From assembly GCA_902598015.1 (NCBI GenBank), contig CACJZT010000004.1, positions 1 through 64,000 on the forward strand: a DNA stretch of 64,000 nucleotides. Reading direction: 5' to 3'. The number at the start of each line of letters is the position of its first letter. Within the stretch, counting starts at the first letter, position 1. Position numbers and translations under genes: made by a program. The notes under the pieces are model-generated. The model saw nothing but the letters and a program-made list of their open reading frames with translations. It made no database searches and was not told where the DNA came from. Of the stretch, positions 1 to 9,918 are shown piece after piece. Source of the stretch: an uncultured Pelagibacteraceae bacterium. Its GTDB lineage: Bacteria; Pseudomonadota; Alphaproteobacteria; Pelagibacterales; Pelagibacteraceae.

Positions 1-2326
1 TCCATTCGGTAGGCTTCAATTCTTTAGTTAAAGCTATTTTAATTACTTCGTCAGCAGTTTCTACTGGAACTATTTCAATATCATCTTTCACTTTTTTTGG
101 TACATCAATTAAATCTTTTTCATTCTCTTTAGGTATTAAAACTTTTTTAACACCTGCTCTATGAGCTGCTAATAGTTTTTCTTTAAGTCCACCAATTGGT
201 AAAACTTGACCTGTAATTGTTACCTCTCCAGTCATAGCAATTTCTCTCTTAACTGGAACTTTTGTAATTGAAGATACTATTGATGTAACCATAGCTATAC
301 CTGCAGAAGGTCCATCTTTTGGTGTTGCACCCTCTGGAACATGAATATGAAAATCTTTTTTCTCAAATAGTGGTGGTGTTACTCCAAATTCTAAACATTT
401 TGATCTAACATAAGATTTTGCAGCTTTTACAGATTCTTGCATTACATCACCTAACTTACCAGTTATCTGCATTCTACCTTTACCTGGCATATTAACTGTT
501 TCAACTTTTAATATTTCGCCACCAAACTCTGTCCATGCTAAACCTATAACTATTCCCACTTTATCTTTTGCTTCTAGTTCGCCAAATTTGAATTTCTTAA
601 CTCCAAGAAAGTCGGGTATATTTTTTTCACTAACCTCGACACTCTTTTCCTCATTATTTACAACTTTTTTAACAACTTTTCTTGTTACTTTTGATATTTC
701 TCTCTCTAAATTTCTAACACCACTTTCTCTTGTATAGCTTCTTATAATCTCTTTTATTGTATCGTCAGCTAACTTCATTTCACCTTCTTTAACACCGTTA
801 TCTTTGATTTGCTTAGGAAGTAGATATTTGTTTGCAATATTAATCTTCTCATCTTCTGTATATCCAGGAATTCTAATAACTTCCATTCTATCTAAAAGTG
901 GGGGAAGAATATTAAGTGTGTTTGCTGTTGTTACAAACATTACATCTGATAAATCATAATCAACTTCAAGATAATGATCATTAAATGTTGTGTTTTGTTC
1001 TGGATCCAAAGCTTCTAATAAAGCCGATGAAGGATCACCTCTATAATCGTTTCCAACTTTATCAATCTCGTCTAATAAAAATAAAGGATTTTTAGTACCC
1101 GCCTTTTTCATCATCTGAATAATTTTTCCAGGAAGTGAACCAATATAAGTTCTTCTGTGACCTCTGACTTCTGCTTCATCTCTTACTCCACCCAAAGACA
1201 TTCTTACAAATTGTCTGTTAGTTGCCTTAGCTATTGATTTACCTAATGAAGTTTTACCTACCCCTGGAGGTCCCACCAAACAAAGTATTGGACCTTTTAT
1301 TTTATCCATTCTTTTTTGAACTGCTAAAAATTCAATGATTCGCTCCTTAACTTTTTCTAATCCAAAGTGATCTTCTTCTAAAATTTTTAAAGCTTTGTTT
1401 AAATCTATGTCCACTTTATCTTTTTTAAACCATGGTAAATCTATCATCCAATCTAGGTAGTTTCTTACAACAGTTGCCTCAGCTGACATTGGACTCATAT
1501 TTTTTAATTTTTTTAATTCTGACATGCATTTCTTTTCGACATCTTTTGGCATCTTTGCTTTTAATATAGATTTCTTTAAACTTGTTGTTTCATCTTTACC
1601 GTCTTCAATTTCACCTAATTCTTTTTGAATAGCTTTTAGTTGCTCATTTAAATAATATTCTCTCTGAGTCTTCTCCATTTGAGTTTTAACTCTTCCTCTT
1701 ATTCTTTTTTCAACACCTATAATACTTGCCTCATTTTCCATTATTTTAATGACACTATTTAATCTTTTCTTAACATCTAAAGTTTCAAATATTTGTTGTT
1801 TTTCTGAGATGCTAGCATTGATATGAGAAATTATATTATCCGCAATTTTGGATGGGTCTTTTAATTGCTTTATATTGTTAATTGTCTCTGAGGATATCTT
1901 CTTATTAACGCTGGTTAACTTTTCTAATCTTTTTATTGCTGTTAAGCTTAAAGGAAGTAGATCATCTTCTTTTGAAATTATGTCTTTTTGATACTCAAAA
2001 GAACATTTAATAAATTTTTCATCATCTTTGAAGTCTACTATTTTTACTCTTTTGGTACCTTCAACTAATACTTTAACCGTTCCATCTGGAAGTTTGAGTA
2101 GCTGCAATATGTTACTTTCACATCCATAAGTAAAAACATCATTTTTCTTAGGATCATCAACTTCAGAATTTTTTTGTGTAACAAGAACAATTTTTTTATC
2201 ACCTTTCATTACTTCGTTTAATGCAGTGATGGACTTGTCTCTCCCAACAAATAAAGGGATCACCATACTTGGAAAAACTACAATGTCTCTTAATGGTAAT
2301 AATGGTAATGTCACTTTTATATCCAT
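1..2326 (-). CDS. lon: Lon ATP-dependent protease (3' end cut by window edge)
   Basis: Cytosolic AAA+ serine protease that degrades damaged and regulatory proteins. I translated it from the minus strand. It starts MDIKVTLPLLPLRDIVVFPS, a typical Lon N-domain start. A Walker A motif (GPPGVGKTSLG, near 1241-1275) and a Walker B region (LLDEIDK, near 1066-1090) follow. The catalytic serine in KDGPSAG is codon 305-307, residue 674 from this start. The partner lysine sits in the GGLKEK stretch near 180-200. The frame is open to the edge and ends LTKELKPTEW, so only a few C-terminal residues are missing. The ATG at 2324-2326 lies 62 bases after the clpX stop, so lon is probably the last gene of the tig-clpP-clpX-lon chain. 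Identity is certain from the motifs. Confidence 0.97.
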   Translation of the reverse strand, partial: MDIKVTLPLLPLRDIVVFPSMVIPLFVGRDKSITALNEVMKGDKKIVLVTQKNSEVDDPKKNDVFTYGCESNILQLLKLPDGTVKVLVEGTKRVKIVDFKDDEKFIKCSFEYQKDIISKEDDLLPLSLTAIKRLEKLTSVNKKISSETINNIKQLKDPSKIADNIISHINASISEKQQIFETLDVKKRLNSVIKIMENEASIIGVEKRIRGRVKTQMEKTQREYYLNEQLKAIQKELGEIEDGKDETTSLKKSILKAKMPKDVEKKCMSELKKLKNMSPMSAEATVVRNYLDWMIDLPWFKKDKVDIDLNKALKILEEDHFGLEKVKERIIEFLAVQKRMDKIKGPILCLVGPPGVGKTSLGKSIAKATNRQFVRMSLGGVRDEAEVRGHRRTYIGSLPGKIIQMMKKAGTKNPLFLLDEIDKVGNDYRGDPSSALLEALDPEQNTTFNDHYLEVDYDLSDVMFVTTANTLNILPPLLDRMEVIRIPGYTEDEKINIANKYLLPKQIKDNGVKEGEMKLADDTIKEIIRSYTRESGVRNLEREISKVTRKVVKKVVNNEEKSVEVSEKNIPDFLGVKKFKFGELEAKDKVGIVIGLAWTEFGGEILKVETVNMPGKGRMQITGKLGDVMQESVKAAKSYVRSKCLEFGVTPPLFEKKDFHIHVPEGATPKDGPSAGIAMVTSIVSSITKVPVKREIAMTGEVTITGQVLPIGGLKEKLLAAHRAGVKKVLIPKENEKDLIDVPKKVKDDIEIVPVETADEVIKIALTKELKPTEW

Positions 2327-2388
2327 CTGAGAAATATGGATATTATATTTTATAATGCAATAGGTAATTATGGTTTATTAACGTGCAA

Positions 2389-3651
2389 TTATGCTGCTGA
2401 AGTCTTGTCAGTTTTAGTTTTGTTCTTCGAATGAACAATAACAGGTGCCGATATACCTTTCGCCGCACCAGAATCAATTATAACTTCTTCTATGTTATCT
2501 TGACTTGGCAAATCAAACATTGTTTTTAATAATATATTTTCGAGAATCGATCTAAGCCCTCTTGCTCCAGTTTTTTTTGATATGGCTTTGTTAGCAATGT
2601 CTTTAACTGATTGATCTTTGAAAGTAAGTTTTACTCCCTCTAATTTAAATAGCTCTTGATATTGTTTAATTAAAGAATTTTTTGGCTCAATTAAAATTTT
2701 AACTAAAGATTTTTCATCAAGATCATCTAAAGTAGCAGTTATCGGTAATCTTCCTATAAATTCTGGTATCAGTCCATATTTTAATAAGTCTTCAGGCTCA
2801 AGATTCTTCATCCACTCACCTACTTTTTTATCTTCAAGACTTTTAACTTCAGCACCAAATCCAATTGATGAACCTTTATCTCTTTGAGAAATAATTTTAT
2901 CTAAACCTGCAAAAGCACCACCACATATAAATAGAATGTTAGTTGTGTCTACTTGTAAAAATTCTTGTTGTGGATGTTTTCTTCCACCTTGAGGAGGTAC
3001 ACTGGCAACAGTTCCTTCCATTATTTTTAATAAAGCTTGTTGAACTCCTTCACCAGAGACATCTCTAGTAATTGATGGATTTTCTGATTTTCTACTTATT
3101 TTATCTACCTCATCAATATAAACAATTCCTCTTTGTGCTTTCTCAACATTATAATCAGCTGCTTGTAATAGTTTTAATATTATATTTTCAACATCTTCAC
3201 CAACATAACCGGCTTCAGTTAATGTAGTTGCATCTGCCATTGTAAATGGCACATCTAAAATTCTTGCTAGTGTTTGAGCTAATAAAGTTTTTCCGCATCC
3301 TGTTGGTCCAACTAATAAAATATTTGATTTTGAAAGTTCGACATTTTTACTAGTTTTATTTTCGTAATTTAATCTTTTGTAATGATTATGAACAGCAACC
3401 GATAAAACTTTTTTTGCATGATCTTGTCCGATTACATAATCATCTAGAACTGCGCAAATCTCTTTTGGTGAGGGTAATCCATCTTGATGTTTTACAAAAG
3501 TATCTTTGCTCTCTTCTTTGATGATGTCCATACATAATTCAACACACTCATCACAAATAAAAACAGTTGGGCCAGCAATTAATTTTCTAACCTCGTGTTG
3601 ACTCTTTCCACAGAAAGAACAGTAAAGAATATTTTTATTATTGTTGCTCAT
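2389..3651 (-). CDS. clpX: ClpX, ATPase subunit of the Clp protease
   Basis: AAA+ unfoldase that recognises tagged substrates and feeds them into ClpP. The N-terminal zinc-binding domain has two Cys pairs (CSFC and CDEC within the first 40 residues). The ATPase core has Walker A GPTGCGKT, Walker B VYIDEVDK and the IGFGA loop region before the C-terminal small domain with [10 protein letters not shown] (sensor 2). The length of 420 residues is normal. It lies 89 bases after clpP and 62 bases before lon in the same direction, the classic alphaproteobacterial order. Nothing looks damaged. Confidence 0.98.
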   Translation of the reverse strand: MSNNNKNILYCSFCGKSQHEVRKLIAGPTVFICDECVELCMDIIKEESKDTFVKHQDGLPSPKEICAVLDDYVIGQDHAKKVLSVAVHNHYKRLNYENKTSKNVELSKSNILLVGPTGCGKTLLAQTLARILDVPFTMADATTLTEAGYVGEDVENIILKLLQAADYNVEKAQRGIVYIDEVDKISRKSENPSITRDVSGEGVQQALLKIMEGTVASVPPQGGRKHPQQEFLQVDTTNILFICGGAFAGLDKIISQRDKGSSIGFGAEVKSLEDKKVGEWMKNLEPEDLLKYGLIPEFIGRLPITATLDDLDEKSLVKILIEPKNSLIKQYQELFKLEGVKLTFKDQSVKDIANKAISKKTGARGLRSILENILLKTMFDLPSQDNIEEVIIDSGAAKGISAPVIVHSKNKTKTDKTSAA

Positions 3652-3740
3652 AGTTTTTTATAACGAATCAATTTGAATACTTTATTACAAAGATTACTTC
3701 TTAATCAAGTATAGGTTGTGAATAAACTATATATTGTTGT

Positions 3741-4352
3741 TTAGTCTCTTTTTTCTACTACTTTATCTATCAAACCAAAATCTTTTGCGTTATCTGGAGT
3801 CATAAAATTGTCTCTCTCCAAAGCTTCTTTAATTTGATCAACTGACTTACCTGTATGTTTAGAATAAATTTCGTTCAATCTTTTTTTCAAAGACATAACC
3901 TCATTAGCATGGATTTCTATATCAGTTGCTTGACCTTGAAAACCTGCAGATGGTTGGTGAACCATTATTCTTGAATTGGGCAAAGATAATCTTTTTCCTT
4001 TTGATCCTGCAGCTAACAAAAATGATCCCATACTTGCAGCTTGACCAATGCACAATGTGCTAACTTCAGGTTTGATATATTGCATCGTATCATAAATTCC
4101 TAAACCTGCAGTAACTAATCCACCTGGACTATTAATGTATAAAGAAATTTCTTTTTTAGGATCTTCAGACTCTAAAAATAATAATTGAGCAGTAACTAAA
4201 GACGCAACAGCATCATTAATTGGTCCAACTACAAAAACTATTCTCTCTTTTAATAATCTTGAATAAATATCATAAGCTCTTTCACCGCGGCTTGATTGCT
4301 CAACAACCATTGGTATCAAAGTGCTTAAGTGTTCTGGAATTTTTGTTGTCAT
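3741..4352 (-). CDS. clpP: ClpP, proteolytic subunit of the Clp protease
   Basis: Serine peptidase that forms the tetradecameric chamber of ClpXP. The catalytic serine is in [11 protein letters not shown], the histidine in MVHQPSAG, and the aspartate in the C-terminal half (DRDNFM region). The length of 203 residues is normal. It starts with ATG at 4350-4352, 31 bases after the trigger factor stop, and lies upstream of clpX, so chaperone, protease and unfoldase are probably co-transcribed. Confidence 0.98.
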   Translation of the reverse strand: MTTKIPEHLSTLIPMVVEQSSRGERAYDIYSRLLKERIVFVVGPINDAVASLVTAQLLFLESEDPKKEISLYINSPGGLVTAGLGIYDTMQYIKPEVSTLCIGQAASMGSFLLAAGSKGKRLSLPNSRIMVHQPSAGFQGQATDIEIHANEVMSLKKRLNEIYSKHTGKSVDQIKEALERDNFMTPDNAKDFGLIDKVVEKRD

Positions 4353-4383
4353 AAGTGATTCGATTTACTTATACAACTTGTGA

Positions 4384-5853
4384 TTACTTTTTGCTAACTT
4401 TTTTTGTCGATTTAGTTTTTTTAGCTACTTTTTTTGGAGCTTTAGATGGTTTCGCTATTTTCTTTTCTTTTTTATCTTCAGACTTAACTTCTTTTTTCTC
4501 TTTTACTTTATCATCAGCTCCCTCAGATAGTTTTGCTAATTTCTCTTGCTCTTTTAAATTTTTTTCATTCTCCTCTTTTAATATTTTTTCAGCTTCTTCT
4601 TTACTAATTTCTTTTTTGTTTACTTTTGCAATTTTTTTAAGTTCACCTATTATTTTTTCTTCATAAATAGAACCTCTTAAACTCTCTATCGCTCCTGGAT
4701 TTTTCTCATAATACTCTTTGACCATCTTTTCTTGTCCAGGCATCATTCTAAACTGCTTTTGTATTTCTGTATTTAGCTCTTCTTGAGAAACTTTAATTTT
4801 ATTTTTTTCACCAAATGCATTCAATATTAAACCAGTTTTAATTCTTTTTTTGGCTTGTTCCTCAAAGTATTTCATATTTTTTTTCTTTTCTTCTTCCTTC
4901 ATACCTTGAGCTAATAAATTTACCTCTTGTTCAATAAGGTTAGCTGGTAGCTGATCTAGTTTTTGTTTTTCAATTTGTTCAAGAATTTGTTTTTTTGATA
5001 TCATTTCCAATGAATTTTTAAATTCATCATTAATTTGTTTAGATATTAATTCTTTTAAATTATTTAAGTCTTTTGCTCCTAAATTTTTCGCAAAGTTATC
5101 ATCAATTTTTGTTTCTTCTGGTTTTTTTACAGCTGTAATTTTACATTCAAACACTGCAGATTTATTAGCTACTTCTTTTTCTGGAAAGTTTTCTGGTAGC
5201 TTAACTTCTACTTTTTTATCTTCTTTATTTTTGACACCTTCTAATTGCTTATCAAACCCTTTAATAAATAAATCTTTTCCAAGTTCTAGTTGAGTATTCT
5301 TTCCTTCATTTCCTTTAAAATCCTTACTATCAACTGTTGCTTTATAATCAAAAACAACCAAATCACCCACTTTAGCTGCATAACTTTCTTCAGCATCTTT
5401 AAAGTTTTTTTGAGTTTTTGCTATTTGATCAATTCTTTTATCTGTTTCTTTTGGATCAATTTTAACAACGTATTCGTCTACTTTTAAATCTTTTAATGAT
5501 CCAACTTCAACATTAGGTAATTCTGTTACTGAAATTGTGTATTCAAGATCTTTTCCTTCTCCAAATGATTTTAAATCAATCTTAGGCTGACCTGCTGGTT
5601 TAATCTTATTATCCTCAAGAGCTTTGGTTGTTGTATCTTTTAATACTTTATCTATTACTTCTCCGTATACAGCTTTTCCAAACTGTCTTTTTAAAATTTC
5701 TGTAGGAACTTTTCCTGGTCTAAATCCTTTTAAAACAACATCTTTTTTTATCTCTTCGTATTTTTCTTCGAGATATCCAGATATAGTTTTTTTATCGATA
5801 AAAACTTTAATATCTTTTTCTAAACCTTTTTTATTTTCTACTGTTACTTTCAT
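4384..5853 (-). CDS. tig: Trigger factor with long lysine-rich tail
   Basis: Ribosome-associated folding chaperone with peptidyl-prolyl isomerase activity. The N-terminal ribosome-binding domain carries the GFRPGKVP signature near residue 45. An FKBP-like domain follows (VGDLVVFDYKA to about residue 235), then the helical C-domain. I chose the ATG at 5851-5853 (MKVTVENKKG). The longer open frame to 5898 would begin inside the tRNA-Leu gene and adds residues unlike the family. The protein is 489 residues, longer than the usual 430-450, because it ends in about 75 charged residues rich in Lys and Glu with KK-A-P/K-S repeats. That tail is not part of the canonical fold. It is the first gene of the tig-clpP-clpX-lon chain. 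Confidence 0.96.
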   Translation of the reverse strand: MKVTVENKKGLEKDIKVFIDKKTISGYLEEKYEEIKKDVVLKGFRPGKVPTEILKRQFGKAVYGEVIDKVLKDTTTKALEDNKIKPAGQPKIDLKSFGEGKDLEYTISVTELPNVEVGSLKDLKVDEYVVKIDPKETDKRIDQIAKTQKNFKDAEESYAAKVGDLVVFDYKATVDSKDFKGNEGKNTQLELGKDLFIKGFDKQLEGVKNKEDKKVEVKLPENFPEKEVANKSAVFECKITAVKKPEETKIDDNFAKNLGAKDLNNLKELISKQINDEFKNSLEMISKKQILEQIEKQKLDQLPANLIEQEVNLLAQGMKEEEKKKNMKYFEEQAKKRIKTGLILNAFGEKNKIKVSQEELNTEIQKQFRMMPGQEKMVKEYYEKNPGAIESLRGSIYEEKIIGELKKIAKVNKKEISKEEAEKILKEENEKNLKEQEKLAKLSEGADDKVKEKKEVKSEDKKEKKIAKPSKAPKKVAKKTKSTKKVSKK

Positions 5854-5859
5854 AAAATA

Positions 5860-5944
5860 TGGTAGGCGAGAAAGGACTCGAACCTTCACAGTTTGCACTA
5901 TTGGTTCCTAAGACCAACGCGTCTACCAATTCCGCCACTCGCCC
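5860..5944 (-). tRNA. tRNA-Leu (anticodon UAG)
   Basis: The minus strand folds as a class II tRNA. The acceptor is GGGCGAG paired with CTCGCCT, then discriminator A and an encoded CCA. The D-arm is GCGG-AATTGGTAGA-CGC. The anticodon stem is TTGGT/ACCAA around loop CTTAGGA, so the anticodon is TAG. A long variable arm and a GGTTCGAGTCC T-arm follow. The first pair is G1-U72 wobble. The 3' end lies six bases before the trigger factor start, so the two may share a transcript. Confidence 0.97.
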
Positions 5945-6021
5945 AAATTATTGGTGCTTTATATATGATTGTTTATAATTGTCCAATTAGAATAATAGTG
6001 TAAAACATTAGCTTAATTGAT

Positions 6022-6201
6022 ATGAGCAAAACAAATATTGCAATTGTTATTTATCTAGTCGGTCTTGCATTAGGAGCAATCTTTTTAGATATATGGAGTG
6101 CTGAAACTAGTCCAAAAGCTTTATTAGGAATTGGATGGACAACTTTATTTGCGATCGCTTTATTCTTTGCTGAAAAAGAAAAAGAAGAAAAAAAAGATTA
6201 A
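6022..6201 (+). CDS. Small membrane protein, 59 residues
   Basis: A short open frame I translated by hand: it starts MSKTNIAIVIYLVGLALGAI and ends in a charged EKEKEEKKD tail. It has two hydrophobic segments (about residues 5-22 and 36-51) split by a short polar loop with DIW and SPK. It fills the space between the divergent tRNA-Leu and the convergent dehydrogenase gene, and its TAA overlaps the neighbour's stop by four bases. That neat fit and the membrane-like composition argue for a real gene. I do not recognise the family. Confidence 0.7.
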   Translation: MSKTNIAIVIYLVGLALGAIFLDIWSAETSPKALLGIGWTTLFAIALFFAEKEKEEKKD

Positions 6202-7052
6202 TTTTTTTTTATTAATTCACTTATAAAAAGTTCACCATCGCCATCATCAACTGCTTTTTTATAAAAAGATTTTGATAAATCAGATAATTTTTCAGCATTA
6301 TCCATGCCTTTTAATAAGTCTGATATATAAGTTAAATCTTTTAGTGTATTAGTCGCTGTAAACTTAAAACCTGTGTAATCATCCTCTAGAACCTTGTCAA
6401 AAATTCTCTTTAATGCATTAGAATTACCTGATCCTAATTGTGCTACTTTATAAAGTTTATCTAAATCAATATCTAATTTTTTTGCAGCTTTTATTAATTC
6501 AATTACATAAGTTGCTGTTCCTAAAGATAGAAAATTATTTAATAATTTTGTTTTCGCACCATTTCCAATCCCTCCAAAATGATAATAATTTTTACAAAAA
6601 CATTTTAAAAGTTCTTCTGATCTTTTTAAATTTTCCTCAGATCCACCAACAATTCCACCCAATATTCCTTCTTCTGCTTGAACAGGGCCTCCCATTACAG
6701 GACACTCTAAATAAGGAATATTTTTTGCATTTAATATTTGCTCCATTTCAACAGATCCATTTTGATTATGAGTGGTAATATCTATTACAATCGTTTTATC
6801 AGACAGTAATGAAACTATTTTATTTCCAATTTCGTGTGCTATTGGAGAGTTCGTTACGCATAAAAACAAAGCATCTAATCCACTATTACAAAGTTCTTCA
6901 TAGGATTTAACTTCTTTTGCACCCTCTTTAACAATTCTATCAATTGGCTTTCTGTTCTTATTAGCAATTACAAATAACTCATGATTATTTTTAAGAATGT
7001 TATTTGCGATACCAAATCCCATCCATCCAACACCTATAAATCCAACTTTCAT
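6198..7052 (-). CDS. NAD(P)-dependent beta-hydroxyacid dehydrogenase (3-hydroxyisobutyrate dehydrogenase family)
   Basis: Cytosolic enzyme that oxidises a beta-hydroxyacid, or reduces the matching aldehyde acid, with NAD(P). The N-terminal Rossmann motif is GFIGVGWMGFGIA. The substrate-binding motif appears as CPVMGGPVQAEEG, and the catalytic lysine lies in GNGAKTKLLNN. The length of 284 residues is normal. It is the last gene of the long ugp-glp run, 28 bases after the phosphatase-like gene. The family covers 3-hydroxyisobutyrate, tartronate semialdehyde, glyoxylate and succinate semialdehyde substrates. I cannot choose among them from sequence alone. Confidence 0.85.
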   Translation of the reverse strand: MKVGFIGVGWMGFGIANNILKNNHELFVIANKNRKPIDRIVKEGAKEVKSYEELCNSGLDALFLCVTNSPIAHEIGNKIVSLLSDKTIVIDITTHNQNGSVEMEQILNAKNIPYLECPVMGGPVQAEEGILGGIVGGSEENLKRSEELLKCFCKNYYHFGGIGNGAKTKLLNNFLSLGTATYVIELIKAAKKLDIDLDKLYKVAQLGSGNSNALKRIFDKVLEDDYTGFKFTATNTLKDLTYISDLLKGMDNAEKLSDLSKSFYKKAVDDGDGELFISELIKKN

Positions 7053-7080
7053 AATTCAATATAATAATCATGTATAATTA

Positions 7081-7635
7081 CTACATGGTTTCAATACTTC
7101 CTATAAATTTATAATCTTTATCTATAACTACAATTTCACCAGATGATGTGCCATAATTTAACATTTCTGAAATAACTACAAAATGTGTTACTAAAATTAG
7201 ATTTTTATCACTATTCCAGTTAGATATGTAATTTTTTAAATTCTTAATTTGTCCATCTTTATATTTATAAAACTTTTCTTGATAAAAAGAGTTTAACCCT
7301 TTGAAGGTTTCATAATTATTAAACGCAAATCTTGCGGTATCTTTACATCTACACCACTCACTAGATAATACTTTGTCGATTTGAATATTATTTTCCTTAA
7401 ATAATTTTCCAATTTTTTTTGATTGCTCTATGCCCTCTTGATTTAAATTTCTTTGAGTATCACATTTTGTTAAATCAATATTGTTAGGATCTCCATTTCC
7501 AGGTGCAAGTGAATGTCTTATAAATACAATTTTCCCACCCTTCTGCAGTTCGCTTATTACTAAATCATTAGCCTGTGAATAATTTGAATTAAAAATACTT
7601 AGCAAAAATAAAAGAATAAAATTTATATATTTCAT
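7081..7635 (-). CDS. Exported histidine phosphatase family protein
   Basis: Phosphatase-fold protein of the phosphoglycerate-mutase-like histidine phosphatase superfamily. The RHS motif in IVFIRHSLAPG supplies the phospho-accepting histidine, LSSEWCRCKDTA matches the second block, and LVTHFVV holds the second histidine. The ATG at 7633-7635 gives a clean N-terminal hydrophobic export signal (MKYINFILLFLLSIF). A TTG nine bases upstream is less likely. The product is probably periplasmic or membrane-tethered. It lies between glpK and a dehydrogenase in the glycerol-phosphate operon, so a periplasmic phosphate-ester substrate is possible, but that is only context. Confidence 0.8.
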   Translation of the reverse strand: MKYINFILLFLLSIFNSNYSQANDLVISELQKGGKIVFIRHSLAPGNGDPNNIDLTKCDTQRNLNQEGIEQSKKIGKLFKENNIQIDKVLSSEWCRCKDTARFAFNNYETFKGLNSFYQEKFYKYKDGQIKNLKNYISNWNSDKNLILVTHFVVISEMLNYGTSSGEIVVIDKDYKFIGSIETM

Positions 7636-7665
7636 AAACGACAATTAAATTTTTATCTGTATTTT

Positions 7666-9144
7666 TTATAATAGAGCTTTCTGAACTGATAATTTCCAAC
7701 CATTTATTAAATCGTTCCTAACTTTTCGGTTTATTTTAGGCTTAAAAATTTTATCTTTTTTCCATTTCCTCTTGATTTGATATAATGATTTAAATAATCC
7801 AATTTGATATCCAGCTAGTAAAGCTACTCCTAAACCAGTTGTTTCTAATACCTTTGGTCTTTCTGTATTTATATTTATGATGTCAGATAAAAATTGCGAA
7901 AACCAGTTGTTTTTTACCATGCCTCCATCAATCTTAAGTTTAGTTGGTTTTAAACCATCTTTTTTCATTGCATTAAATAAATCATTACTTTGATAGGCAA
8001 CTGACTCTAATACTGCTCTAACTAAGGTTTTCCAATCACTATTTCTTGTTAAACCTGTTATTACCCCTCTTGCATCAGGCCTCCAATAAGGTGCTCCCAT
8101 TCCACTGAAGGCAGGCACAACGTATACACCCTCATTATTTTTTTTTGATTGAGCAATTGTTTCCGTATCAAAAGCATTGTTAATAAATTTTAATTTATCT
8201 CTTAACCATTGTACACCTGCACCTGCAATAAAAATAGATCCTTCAAGAGCATAAGTATTTTTTCCATTAAATCTGTAACATATTGTTGTTAATAATTTAT
8301 TTTTAGAATAAATTTTTTTTGAACCAGTATTCATTATGACAAAGGCACCAGTTCCATATGTGCTTTTTACTGAACCTCTTTCAAAGCATGACTGTCCTAC
8401 TGCAGCTGCTTGTTGGTCTCCTAGAACTGCTGATATTGGTATTTCACTGCCGACAATTCTCTTACTTGTTAAACCAAAATTATCAGCTGAATTTTTAACT
8501 TTTGGCAAAATATTTTCAGAAATTTTAAGTTTTTTTAAGATTTCTTTATCCCATTTATTATTATTAATGTTAAATAACATGGTCCTACAAGCATTAGTTG
8601 CTTCTGTTAAATGATGTTGCCCATTAGTAAGTTTCCAAATAAGGAAAGTATCAACAGTACCAAATAATAAATTATTTGATTTTAAAAGTTTCTTAACATT
8701 TTTTACGTTTTCTAGTATCCATTTAATTTTAGTTGCAGAAAAATATGGGTCAATAAATAATCCAGTTTTTTTTCTAAAAATTTTTTCATAATTTTTTTTC
8801 TTTAACTCTTCACAATAGTCTTGGGTTCTTCTATCTTGCCAAACAATTGCGTTGTAGACTGGTTTTCCTGTTTTCTTATTCCAAAGAATAGTTGTCTCTC
8901 TCTGATTAGTTATTCCTATACTTAATATTTTTCCTCTTAATAGTGATGCTTTTTTTATTACTTTTTTCAACGCTTTTAGAGTTGTAAGCCAAATTTCGTT
9001 TGGATTATGCTCCACCCATCCATTTTTTGGAAAATATTGATTAAATTCAAACTGGGATGTAAATTTTATATTACCATCTAAATCAAAGAGAATTGCTCTA
9101 GTTGATGTTGTGCCTTGGTCAATAGCAACAAGAAATTTTTTCAC
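7666..9144 (-). CDS. glpK: Glycerol kinase
   Basis: Phosphorylates glycerol to glycerol-3-phosphate with ATP (FGGY family). Signatures include the N-terminal phosphate loop AIDQGTTSTRAILFD, the substrate region NAIVWQDRRT, and the C-terminal KIDGGMVKNNWFSQFLSD and ETTGLGVALLAGY motifs. The length of 492 residues is normal. The start codon is GTG (9142-9144). It follows the 2H phosphoesterase gene by 42 bases within the ugp operon, so glycerol released from glycerophosphodiesters and imported glycerol can both be converted to the GlpD substrate. Confidence 0.96.
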   Translation of the reverse strand: MKKFLVAIDQGTTSTRAILFDLDGNIKFTSQFEFNQYFPKNGWVEHNPNEIWLTTLKALKKVIKKASLLRGKILSIGITNQRETTILWNKKTGKPVYNAIVWQDRRTQDYCEELKKKNYEKIFRKKTGLFIDPYFSATKIKWILENVKNVKKLLKSNNLLFGTVDTFLIWKLTNGQHHLTEATNACRTMLFNINNNKWDKEILKKLKISENILPKVKNSADNFGLTSKRIVGSEIPISAVLGDQQAAAVGQSCFERGSVKSTYGTGAFVIMNTGSKKIYSKNKLLTTICYRFNGKNTYALEGSIFIAGAGVQWLRDKLKFINNAFDTETIAQSKKNNEGVYVVPAFSGMGAPYWRPDARGVITGLTRNSDWKTLVRAVLESVAYQSNDLFNAMKKDGLKPTKLKIDGGMVKNNWFSQFLSDIININTERPKVLETTGLGVALLAGYQIGLFKSLYQIKRKWKKDKIFKPKINRKVRNDLINGWKLSVQKALL

Positions 9145-9186
9145 AATTTAAGTCTATACCTAAATTTTTTTTTCTAAAAGTAAAAA

Positions 9187-9909
9187 CTAATACAAGCTGG
9201 AAGGATTAACACTTTTAAATTCTAACATGTTCTCAAAAGTACACATTTCAGGTTTTGAAAAAGTAATTTTTGGAAATTTTTTACTAAAGTCTAAAAATAG
9301 TTTTTTATTAAATTCAATTAAATTACTTATTTCAATCTCACTAAGCTCTCTTAAGATATATGCCAAAGTAATATGAAAAGTATATCTTTGATGGTTTTCA
9401 AATTTAATTTTTAATAAGCTACTTAGTTCATCTCTACAATTTCTAAGAATTTTTTCATCCTTTTTAGAAAAAGGTTCTAAAATAATACTATAACCACCAA
9501 AAAATGTTTTTAGTTTAAGATTAAATTCTTTTGGAAAATTATAGTTTTTAATTCTTTTATTTAATTCAAAAGCTATATCTTTGTGATCCATATCAAGATC
9601 TATATCTGATGGCCAATTATTTGTATTTTTTGTATTTAAATTACAACAATCAAATAACGTCATATGAAAACTAGATTGAGGTAAATAGAAATAAGTTTTT
9701 TCTGGATTAAAATTTTTTATTTTTTTTTGAAAACTACTAATTTCATCGGATAAATTGGTGTTAAGAGGAATATTACAAATTATTGTACAACCTGGAAAGG
9801 GTAAAGGATTTCCTTTGTCATCAAATTTATTTTCAGCACCTTTTAAAGTATATCCTTCAAGTTTTCCAGCTAAAAACTTTTCCTCATTACTAACTATATT
9901 TAAATCCAT
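9187..9909 (-). CDS. 2H phosphoesterase superfamily protein
   Basis: Two H-x-T motifs about 100 residues apart (H82-M-T84 and H179-I-T181) are the signature of the 2H phosphoesterase fold, which includes 2'-5' RNA ligases and cyclic phosphodiesterases. The 240-residue length and the long N-terminal lead with PLPFPGCTI resemble the DUF1868 branch. No signal peptide is seen, so it is probably cytosolic. It lies nine bases after ugpQ and 42 before glpK. A role on a cyclic or nucleotide-linked glycerophosphate ester would fit the operon but is inference. Confidence 0.75.
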   Translation of the reverse strand: MDLNIVSNEEKFLAGKLEGYTLKGAENKFDDKGNPLPFPGCTIICNIPLNTNLSDEISSFQKKIKNFNPEKTYFYLPQSSFHMTLFDCCNLNTKNTNNWPSDIDLDMDHKDIAFELNKRIKNYNFPKEFNLKLKTFFGGYSIILEPFSKKDEKILRNCRDELSSLLKIKFENHQRYTFHITLAYILRELSEIEISNLIEFNKKLFLDFSKKFPKITFSKPEMCTFENMLEFKSVNPSSLY

Positions 9910-9918
9910 TAAAATAAA

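Noticed and set aside
4355-4666. A plus-strand gene rich in Phe and Ser
   Set aside because: It mirrors the lysine/glutamate-rich tail of trigger factor on the opposite strand.
5854-5898. Trigger factor start 15 codons upstream
   Set aside because: The added residues lie in the tRNA-Leu gene and do not resemble the family. ATG at 5853 matches it.
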